This document shows, in pieces, positions 1-8,118 of a DNA stretch of 10,623 bases. Positions within the stretch are counted from its first letter, which is position 1, and each line of letters opens with the position of its first letter. Source of the stretch: Limnohabitans sp. (GTDB taxonomy: Bacteria; Pseudomonadota; Gammaproteobacteria; Burkholderiales; Burkholderiaceae_C); the NCBI GenBank assembly GCA_021731425.1, contig JAKFXJ010000249.1:1-10623 (forward strand). Reading direction: 5' to 3'. Below the pieces are notes generated by a model that ran no database searches, was not told where the DNA came from, and saw nothing but the letters and a program-made list of their open reading frames with translations. A program made the position numbers and the translations under genes.

Positions 1-18
1 ACGCACCGCACCTGGATC

Positions 19-336
19 TCAGCCCAGCTGAAGAAAAACCCGCCCACCCTCCACCTTGACCGGCCAGGTCTTGGCGGGTTCTGTGGCGGGGCCACAAGCC
101 ACCGAGCCATCGCGCAGGCTGAACTGCGCTTGGTGGAAGGGGCATTCGATGTGGTCGCCCTCCACAAAGCCGTCGCACAACTTGGCGTTGCCGTGGGTGC
201 ACAGGTTGTTGATGGCAAACACCTCGCCCTCCACGCTGAACAGCGCAATGTCTTGGCCTTCGGGCGTCACGGCGATGCCAGCGCCTTCAAACAGGTCGGC
301 CTCGGCGGCCACGTCGGTCCAGTTTGTCATGGTCAT
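19..336 (-). CDS. Rieske-type [2Fe-2S] ferredoxin of a ring-hydroxylating oxygenase
   Basis: A 105-residue soluble cytoplasmic ferredoxin that would carry electrons from a flavoprotein reductase to the terminal oxygenase encoded just upstream. The Rieske cluster motif is complete: Cys46-x-His48 and Cys65-x2-His68 (CTHGN ... CPFHQ). Length is normal for oxygenase Rieske ferredoxins. The start chosen is the ATG at 336, which overlaps the beta-subunit stop as ATGA; a second ATG lies two codons later at 330. The frame stays open upstream to 384, but that extension lies inside the beta-subunit gene and reads as unrelated sequence. There is no clear Shine-Dalgarno, so translation is probably coupled to the beta subunit. 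The gene order alpha-beta-ferredoxin matches that known for AndAc-AndAd-AndAb anthranilate dioxygenase operons, where the reductase follows; here that gene would be beyond the left edge. Substrate is not determined. Confidence 0.93.
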   Translation of the reverse strand: MTMTNWTDVAAEADLFEGAGIAVTPEGQDIALFSVEGEVFAINNLCTHGNAKLCDGFVEGDHIECPFHQAQFSLRDGSVACGPATEPAKTWPVKVEGGRVFLQLG

Positions 337-826
337 ATCGGGTAAATGATGGCGTTGGGGATCATTTCGCTGTCGTACACACACAGGCGCTCGGCGAACT
401 TCAGGCCTTCAGGGGTCAACACGATGGTATCGATGTAGCGGCCCACGTTGAACACGGTGCTGGCCTTGTCGAGTTTGGTGCGGAACACCGCGTAGTTGGC
501 CTCGGCGTGGATGCGATCACCCTCCACACTTCGCACCACAGGCGCACCCACTACATGCCGCTGGTAATACGGGTCGTGGTACAGCGTCTCTTGGATACCG
601 TAGACACGGTCTTTGAGCATGCCCTTGCTGGTGAACGACAGGGTGCATAGCGGAAAACCGCGCTCGTGGTTTTCTCGCGGAATGAGTTTGTACACGCACT
701 GCTCGGTAAAAAACTCAGGCCACAAATCCCAGTGGCCGCTGTCCACGGCCAGGGCGTAATCTGCATACAGGCGGCTCAAGGCCATGTGGGTTTCAAAACT
801 CACCATGGGGATCGTGCTCATGGGGT

Positions 827-830
<4 letters not shown>
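333..830 (-). CDS. Aromatic ring-hydroxylating dioxygenase, beta (small) subunit
   Basis: A 165-residue small subunit of the terminal oxygenase. It belongs to the SnoaL/NTF2-like alpha+beta cone family, which packs under the alpha trimer and has a mainly structural role. Family-typical features are the N-terminal helix with [21 protein letters not shown], the central [11 protein letters not shown] segment and a late [12 protein letters not shown] strand. The gene sits between alpha and ferredoxin with ATGA overlaps on both sides. Its own ATG at 830 overlaps the alpha stop. A strong GGAGG (complement of 832-836) is only 1 base from that ATG but 10 bases from an in-frame ATG at 821, so 821 is a credible alternative start (three residues shorter). 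Partner specificity resembles the salicylate 5-hydroxylase (NagH) and anthranilate dioxygenase small subunits. That is recognition by eye, not alignment. Confidence 0.92.
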
Positions 831-3372
<2,542 letters not shown>

Positions 3373-4620
3373 TCAATCGGTCGTGAACACCGTCAGCACC
3401 CCGGTGTAACCGTACAGCTGCTGGCGTGCGATTTCGCCTGCTGCAAAAAAGCCCACCAGCGGCACATCGCCCAAGGCATGCCGGATGATCTGCATCTCGG
3501 CACTCGGCCCGCCAAAGTGCGGGCCACCGCGCCCAGTACAGCTCACATACACAGCACCCGCAATGCGCTGGCCCGCTTGGGGCACCGTGGGCACCGGGTC
3601 GTCGCTCATGGCATTGATCGCCTCGATGGACAGCATCTCAGGCTCCAAAGCTTCGCGAATTTCGGCGCAGACGCGCACCAGATCGGCACGGGCCGCTTGC
3701 ACATCGCGGCGGCAAAACGTCAAACGCATGCCCGGCGCCAAGTGCTCGGCAATCGCCACGCCTTGACGCCCAGGGTCCAAGCCAATGATGTGGCGCACAC
3801 GCACGTCGTTGCCCAGATTGCCTGCACGGCCCACGCCAGATTGCCCGGGCGCACTCAGGCCCACCAAAGTTGATCGCACCACGGCAACGGCTTTTTGAGG
3901 TTCGCGCAAGCTGATGTCCAGATCGGCCAACATGACGTCCAGCGCAGGCTCTCCCGCCAACTTGAGCACCACATGGCCTTCAGCTTCGGTGATCTCGCGC
4001 TCAACAGCGACCGGTTGGCAGCCTTGTGTCACCCGCGACAAAAGCGACACATCGGGTGAGAACGCGACGCCACTCAAGCCACCTTCGAGCACACCGCCGT
4101 GCACTTCGGCCCCACCCGCGTCCTCGGCCCTCACCGCAAACTGCACGCTGCGCGTGCGGCTGGCGCTCAAACCGCCAAACAAATAGCCTTGCTGCGTGCG
4201 CTCAGCCATCTCTTTGATCAGCTCGGTCAGGTCGGGTGTGTTTGGGTCGGCGTGCACCAAAGCGGTATCGGCCCAGCCCGATGGCAGCGGCAACACCCCA
4301 GAAAACACCCGGTATTGCTCGGGCGTCAGGTCGCACAGCATGAGCGCCATGGCCGGTTCGTCAAAGTACTCGGCGTTGTTCACCGCCACGCCAATGCCCA
4401 CCGTGCCTGCCCAGTCGGGCACCTCGGGCAAGGCCTGGCGCAGATGGTCGAGCAGCGCTTGCGCCTCGGGCGCGTAATGGTCGGTGATGTAAAGCAAGCC
4501 CAAACGGGGCTGGCTGGCGTAATCGGGCAAACCCATCTGAGCACGCAACTGCGCCAGCACCAGGCCAGCGGCCATGCGCCACTGCGGATGGGTGGCGTGG
4601 CCACAAGGAAACAGCTTCAT
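3373..4620 (-). CDS. FIST N- and C-terminal domain protein (predicted sensory/small-ligand binding)
   Basis: A 415-residue protein without signal peptide or membrane segment, so cytoplasmic. FIST domains are predicted to bind small ligands such as amino acids and are found in signalling proteins; the exact role is unknown. The N-terminal part (MKLFPCGHATHP, LGLLYITDHYAPEAQ, QGYLFGGLSASR, EGGLSGVAFS) fits FIST. The C-terminal part fits FIST_C, ending with AVYVSCTGRGGPHFG and VPLVGFFAAGEIARQQ then LYGYTGVLTVF. No kinase, GGDEF or methyl-accepting domain is attached, so it would act through partners. The start at 4620 overlaps the phaM stop as ATGA and has no Shine-Dalgarno, so translation is likely coupled. 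The frame is open upstream to 4851, but that extension is out-of-frame phaM tail. Its stop codon directly touches the tgt stop codon. Confidence 0.88.
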   Translation of the reverse strand: MKLFPCGHATHPQWRMAAGLVLAQLRAQMGLPDYASQPRLGLLYITDHYAPEAQALLDHLRQALPEVPDWAGTVGIGVAVNNAEYFDEPAMALMLCDLTPEQYRVFSGVLPLPSGWADTALVHADPNTPDLTELIKEMAERTQQGYLFGGLSASRTRSVQFAVRAEDAGGAEVHGGVLEGGLSGVAFSPDVSLLSRVTQGCQPVAVEREITEAEGHVVLKLAGEPALDVMLADLDISLREPQKAVAVVRSTLVGLSAPGQSGVGRAGNLGNDVRVRHIIGLDPGRQGVAIAEHLAPGMRLTFCRRDVQAARADLVRVCAEIREALEPEMLSIEAINAMSDDPVPTVPQAGQRIAGAVYVSCTGRGGPHFGGPSAEMQIIRHALGDVPLVGFFAAGEIARQQLYGYTGVLTVFTTD

Positions 4621-5327
4621 GATGCTTTTCGCTTGGCGGCCGCCTTGCGCGGCGCAGATTTGGCAACCGGTTTGGTTTTGGCAGCGGCTGACTTTTTGGC
4701 CATGGCCTTTTTGGCGGGGCTTGGTTTTTTGCCAGCGGCTGACGTGCTGGCCCCTTTGGGTGTCATGCCCGTCTTCATGGCTTCGGCGGCCACGTCTTTG
4801 ACGGCCGCTGCGGCAATGTTTTGAAACTGCTGGGTCAAGGCTCCCCACCACTGCATCGGGTCCACCGCGGGCTTGGCTGAGGCGGCCCCCGTCGAAGGCT
4901 CTTCAGTCCACTCTTTCTCCGGATCAGGCTCTGGCTGAACGGGTTCGGGCTGCGGTGCGGCCTGCTGGGGCGCAGCAGCTTGCGGCTCTGGTGCAGGCGC
5001 TTTGACCGTGAAGGCCTTGGCCAAGTCGGCCATGTTCACGTTCATGCTCTGCAGCGTGGACAAGGTCATTTTTTGCACCTCCATCGCTTGGATGGTGGCC
5101 TTGAGCGCCGTGGTGTTTTGCTCTAACCAAAAGAGCACCGACTTCAACTCTTGAATGCGTTTGTCGATGTCTTCGATGCTGAGCGTAGGCGCCACCCAAC
5201 TGGCCATGCCGGGCACGGCACCCGCGTTGGCACCAGGTGCGGCCTGCGCTGCCGAATTGGACAGGTTTTGTAAAAAGTCAAAACCCGGTACGAATTTGCC
5301 AAAGCCGAAGGCGGATGAATCGCTCAT
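4617..5327 (-). CDS. phaM: PhaM-type polyhydroxyalkanoate granule regulatory protein
   Basis: A 236-residue protein of the PhaM family. In Ralstonia eutropha this protein activates PHB synthase PhaC1, binds granules and tethers them to the nucleoid. The conserved core is around residues 44-100: WVAPTLSIEDIDKRIQELK, FWLEQNTTALKATIQAMEV and TLSTLQSM, a likely amphipathic helical region. A Pro/Glu/Gln/Ala-rich linker (about 110-140) and a short helix PMQWWGALTQQF (158-169) follow. The tail (about 200-236) is rich in Lys and Ala with PAKKA-like repeats, like histone H1, and should bind DNA. The start at 5327 is fixed by AGGAG five bases upstream; an in-frame ATG/TTG-type extension to 5354 would lie before that site. 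Its stop overlaps the FIST start, so the two are made together. No phaC, phaA, phaB or phasin gene is in the window. Confidence 0.88.
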   Translation of the reverse strand: MSDSSAFGFGKFVPGFDFLQNLSNSAAQAAPGANAGAVPGMASWVAPTLSIEDIDKRIQELKSVLFWLEQNTTALKATIQAMEVQKMTLSTLQSMNVNMADLAKAFTVKAPAPEPQAAAPQQAAPQPEPVQPEPDPEKEWTEEPSTGAASAKPAVDPMQWWGALTQQFQNIAAAAVKDVAAEAMKTGMTPKGASTSAAGKKPSPAKKAMAKKSAAAKTKPVAKSAPRKAAAKRKAS

Positions 5328-5332
5328 GGTGT

Positions 5333-5337
5333 CTCCT
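5333..5337 (-). promoter_or_regulatory. Ribosome binding site deciding the phaM start
   Basis: AGGAG on the minus strand (complement of 5333-5337) is 5 bases from the ATG at 5327. It excludes the upstream in-frame start at 5354. It is one of the clearest Shine-Dalgarno sites in the window. Confidence 0.8.
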
Positions 5338-5391
5338 GAAAAAGGACTGAGCAAAGCTTACCCGAAGACGCTTTCAAACAGTCTGACGCAC

Positions 5392-6261
5392 TCAAAACGC
5401 ATGGTCTGCCGTGAACGTGACCCGGTGTAGCTTGCGGTGCTGCGGGTAAAAGTCGGCCACGGCGTAGTGCTGGGTCGAGCGGTTGTCCCACACCGCCAAT
5501 GAATGGGGCTGCCAACAAAACCGCGCCTGCACTTCGGGCGCTGTGATCAGCCCAAACAACTGCGCCAGCAAGGCGTCGCTTTGCGTGCGCGGCAGGCCGT
5601 GGATGTGGGTGGTGAAGGTGGGGTTCACATACAAAATCTTTTTGCCTGTGACGGGGTGCACACGCACCACCGGGTGCGTCACGGGCGGGTATTTGGCGCG
5701 AGCAGCCTGCAGCTGCTCGCCCGTGGCATCTTGGCGCAGCAAGTATTCGGTCCAGCCGGTCACCTCCCAGGTGTGCATGGCACTCAGGGTTTCCAGATAG
5801 GCTTTGAAGTCAGCAGGCAAAGCCTCGTAGGCGGTGGTCATGCTGGCCCAGACGGTGTCGCCACCGCTGGCCGGAATGACTTGCGCATAGAGGCTGGTGC
5901 CGATGGGTGGATTGGCCTGCCAGGTGATGTCGGAATGCCAATTGTTGTTGGCAGCCGGGCGCTTGGCGGTGCTTTCCACAATTTCAATCTCGGGCTGGCT
6001 CTCCACTCGGGGAAAGAAGGCTTTGACTTCGTTGACTTGGCCAAAACTGCGCGTGAAGACCACCTGCTGAGCAGGGGTGAGCACTTGATCCCGAAAAAAG
6101 ATCACCTCGAACCGGGCCAAAGCGTCCTTCAGCTCGGTTTGTGCCAGATCACTCAAGGGTTGCGACAAGTCCAAACCATGGAGCGTGGCCCCGATGTTCG
6201 GGGTGAAGGGCTTGGCAACAAAGCTTTGGTACAACGCGGGGGAGTGGATCCAGGAGGTCAT
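5392..6261 (-). CDS. TauD/TfdA-family 2-oxoglutarate/Fe(II) dioxygenase
   Basis: A 289-residue cytoplasmic oxygenase that would couple 2-oxoglutarate decarboxylation to hydroxylation of a small substrate. The iron triad is intact: His109-x-Asp111 (NNNWHSDITW) and His265 (WDNRSTQHYAVADF). Thr136 (GGDTVWAS), Arg276 and Arg280 (YPQHRKLHRVTF) sit exactly ten residues after E. coli TauD Thr126, Arg266 and Arg270, which hold 2-oxoglutarate and the substrate sulfonate. So an anionic substrate is plausible. The N-terminal substrate loop, where TauD has His70, reads VNEVKAFFP with no histidine, and TauD Phe104 is Trp114 here. I therefore leave taurine unproven; alkylsulfates, other sulfonates or an aryloxy acid are possible. 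It starts 23 bases after the thioredoxin-like gene stop, has no clear Shine-Dalgarno, and may be co-transcribed with it. No tauABC transporter or sulfur genes are near. Confidence 0.87.
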   Translation of the reverse strand: MTSWIHSPALYQSFVAKPFTPNIGATLHGLDLSQPLSDLAQTELKDALARFEVIFFRDQVLTPAQQVVFTRSFGQVNEVKAFFPRVESQPEIEIVESTAKRPAANNNWHSDITWQANPPIGTSLYAQVIPASGGDTVWASMTTAYEALPADFKAYLETLSAMHTWEVTGWTEYLLRQDATGEQLQAARAKYPPVTHPVVRVHPVTGKKILYVNPTFTTHIHGLPRTQSDALLAQLFGLITAPEVQARFCWQPHSLAVWDNRSTQHYAVADFYPQHRKLHRVTFTADHAF

Positions 6262-6283
6262 CTTTCAATCATGCCAGAGCACT

Positions 6284-6811
6284 TCAAGCAGGTGCCAACC
6301 AGCGCTTGAGCAACACGGGCGTCGGTGGACCAATCACCCTTTGGGTCTGGCCTTTGGCGTCCACCAAGACCACATAAGGCGTGACGTTGGGCCACGCTGG
6401 ATCGACTGCCTGACGAATGGCGGGCTCAAAACCGTCAAACGCATACATCTTCGACATACCTTTGAAGTGGGAGGCATGGTGCAAGGCCTGTGGCCCTGCC
6501 ACGTCCATCATGACGGCGTTGAGTTCGGGTTTGTCTTTGCGTTGTTGCACGGCTTTGTGCAGCACCTCAAAAGCAGCCGGGCAAGTACTGCAGTAAGAGG
6601 TGGTGAACAAGTAAGCCGCAGGGCGTGGGCCGTGCTGCAAAGCATGCGTCCAGGTTTTTTCGTCGAATGGCAGCACCGTGCGCTGGGTCGAGACCTTGGC
6701 TTCATGGTAAGGGTGTGCGTGCTGGTGTGTTTGCGCCCAAACCGCCGAGGCACTCAAGCCGAGTGCAGCGCTACAGATGGTTTGTGCCGTGAATTTAAAA
6801 ACGGAGTTCAT
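6284..6811 (-). CDS. Exported thioredoxin-fold protein with CSTC motif and His-rich N-terminus
   Basis: A 175-residue protein with a Sec signal peptide (MNSVFKFTAQ then a hydrophobic stretch, ending SASAVWA with cleavage probably after Ala26), so periplasmic. The mature N-terminus is THQHAHPYH, with four histidines in eight residues, a plausible metal ligand set. A thioredoxin-like fold follows: FTTSYCSTCP with Cys74-x2-Cys77 as redox or metal pair, MMDVAG strand, and VTPYVVLVDAKG with the expected cis-proline (Pro145). Family level only: it could be a thiol oxidoreductase, a SCO-like metallochaperone or a reductant for the Cys-rich propeller encoded before it. The start at 6811 has AGGAG (complement of 6822-6826) 10 bases away and overlaps the propeller stop by 17 bases. 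The frame is open to 6937, but that part is basic/aromatic shadow sequence with no signal peptide. Confidence 0.78.
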   Translation of the reverse strand: MNSVFKFTAQTICSAALGLSASAVWAQTHQHAHPYHEAKVSTQRTVLPFDEKTWTHALQHGPRPAAYLFTTSYCSTCPAAFEVLHKAVQQRKDKPELNAVMMDVAGPQALHHASHFKGMSKMYAFDGFEPAIRQAVDPAWPNVTPYVVLVDAKGQTQRVIGPPTPVLLKRWLAPA

Positions 6812-8030
6812 GGACTTGCGTCTCCTGTGTATTGCGCCACACCACCACCATGCGTGCGCCACTTTGGGCCAAGCGTGGGTGGTCGTTGTAGCCCGTGCCT
6901 TGGCCCAAAGTTTTGAGCGTGAAGTTTTGCCCACCATCGGTCGACAGCCAGGCTTTGAGTGAAGTCACAGCGCCTTCGCTGCTGCGCCAGACCACGGCCA
7001 CGTTTTGGCCTTCGGCCAACACATCGGCATGCTCGGCCCGCGCATCGGGCAACACGCGAAGGGTTTCGGTCAGCGGCTCGCCTTGTGCATTCAGGCGGGC
7101 ATAGCGCACAGCGGCTTGGTCTTGACCATTCACTTTGCGGATGCCAAACCAAACCGTGTGGTAGCCCGAAGTGCCTGCGTTGAGCGCCAAACCGGGGCCG
7201 TGGTGGGGGCAGGCGTTGATCTGCCAGTCATCGTGCGTGCTGCGGGTGATGCGGTTGGCGGGGGCGCTCACGCTGGCAAAAGCATGGTCTCGCGTGCTGC
7301 TGTCGAACACATGCCGCCAGGTGGCCTGCAACTGGCCTTGCGGGTTGCGGGCCAGGCCAATGCGGCAGCACTCGCACGAGTGGTCGGCCAGCTTGGTGTC
7401 GGGGCCAAAGGTCTTACCACCATCCTTGGACTCGTTGCGGTAAATCGCGGCTCCTACGTATTTTTGTGCCGAACCTTTGGGGGGTTGGTCGCGCTTGTCC
7501 ACCCAAAGGGTGTGCAGCACACCTTGAGCGTCAAAGGCCACCGAATCAAAACGGTGGGTGATTTCCTGACGATCCTGGTGCACGGTGAATGGGGCGCTGA
7601 AGGTTTGCCCACCATCGCTGCTGCGCAACATGCGGATGAAGCCTGTGTAAGGCTTGGCCAACGGCATGGTGTAGCTGATCACCGCCCAGCCTTGGGGTCC
7701 AAATACTATTTTTGGGCGGCTCTCGCCATCGGCCGCAATCGGATCGGCGCCAGTGTTCAAAATGCGTGCTTCGCTCCACTGCAAAGCGCCGCCCAAAGGC
7801 GTGCTTTGCACAAAAAGTTGCGCCTGCGCATTCAAACCCACCACCCACAAACGGCCATCGGGCGCAATGGCTGCGCCCGTGGCCAGTTGTGGGCGCTGGT
7901 GGCGGTGCTGTGAAGTCGCAGCAGGTTTGCTGGCTTCCTTGGCCGCATCTTGCGCCCCAGCCTGCGGCACCACACACAGCCCGGCCATCACAAGACCCCA
8001 CACGGCACACCAACGGTTAAAGAGGTTCAT
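6795..8030 (-). CDS. Exported sialidase-like (Asp-box/BNR) beta-propeller with Cys-x-Cys-Cys cluster
   Basis: A 411-residue protein with a signal peptide (MNLFNRWCAVWGLVMAGLCV..., cleavage likely after Ala26), predicted periplasmic. Three Asp boxes mark a sialidase-type beta-propeller: SSDGGQTF (137-144), SKDGGKTF (201-208) and STDGGQNF (363-370). Automatic annotation would probably say exo-alpha-sialidase, but I see no evidence for sialidase catalysis. Striking extras are Cys219-x-Cys221-Cys222 in DHSCECCRIG and Cys274-Pro-His-His in NACPHHGPG, which could together bind a metal or form disulfides. A short His/Gln patch QHRHQRP (41-47) follows the signal peptide. The start is the ATG at 8030; a TTG five codons earlier is weaker. 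The gene lies 88 bases after the TonB receptor and overlaps the thioredoxin-like gene, suggesting one operon. Function is unassigned. Confidence 0.8.
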   Translation of the reverse strand: MNLFNRWCAVWGLVMAGLCVVPQAGAQDAAKEASKPAATSQHRHQRPQLATGAAIAPDGRLWVVGLNAQAQLFVQSTPLGGALQWSEARILNTGADPIAADGESRPKIVFGPQGWAVISYTMPLAKPYTGFIRMLRSSDGGQTFSAPFTVHQDRQEITHRFDSVAFDAQGVLHTLWVDKRDQPPKGSAQKYVGAAIYRNESKDGGKTFGPDTKLADHSCECCRIGLARNPQGQLQATWRHVFDSSTRDHAFASVSAPANRITRSTHDDWQINACPHHGPGLALNAGTSGYHTVWFGIRKVNGQDQAAVRYARLNAQGEPLTETLRVLPDARAEHADVLAEGQNVAVVWRSSEGAVTSLKAWLSTDGGQNFTLKTLGQGTGYNDHPRLAQSGARMVVVWRNTQETQVHELRF

Positions 8031-8065
8031 GGGCTTCTGTTCCAAAAAGAGGAGATGGAATGAAA

Positions 8066-8108
8066 GGCTGGCGAAGTCATCGTCACTTTAAACAAATCAT
8101 CGCCAGCC
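8066..8108 (-). repeat. 9-base perfect inverted repeat between receptor and propeller genes
   Basis: GGCTGGCGA (8066-8074) and TCGCCAGCC (8100-8108) are perfect complements around a 25-base AT-richer loop. Transcribed with the receptor mRNA it could form a GC-rich stem followed on the minus strand by TTTCATT, a poor U-tract. It could act as a leaky terminator or an mRNA-stabilising 3' stem lowering propeller expression relative to the receptor. Confidence 0.45.
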
Positions 8109-8118
8109 AAACTTCACG

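Noticed and set aside
1..18. Start of a reductase gene left of the ferredoxin
   Set aside because: Only 18 bases follow the ferredoxin stop in the minus direction, with no ATG; a GTG is visible but nothing can be supported.
4621..4851. N-terminal extension of the FIST protein
   Set aside because: The extra 77 codons are the phaM Lys/Ala tail read in another frame; the FIST family start is at 4620 with the ATGA overlap.
6812..6937. N-terminal extension of the thioredoxin-like protein
   Set aside because: It overlaps the propeller gene, and the true start at 6811 begins a clean signal peptide with AGGAG upstream.
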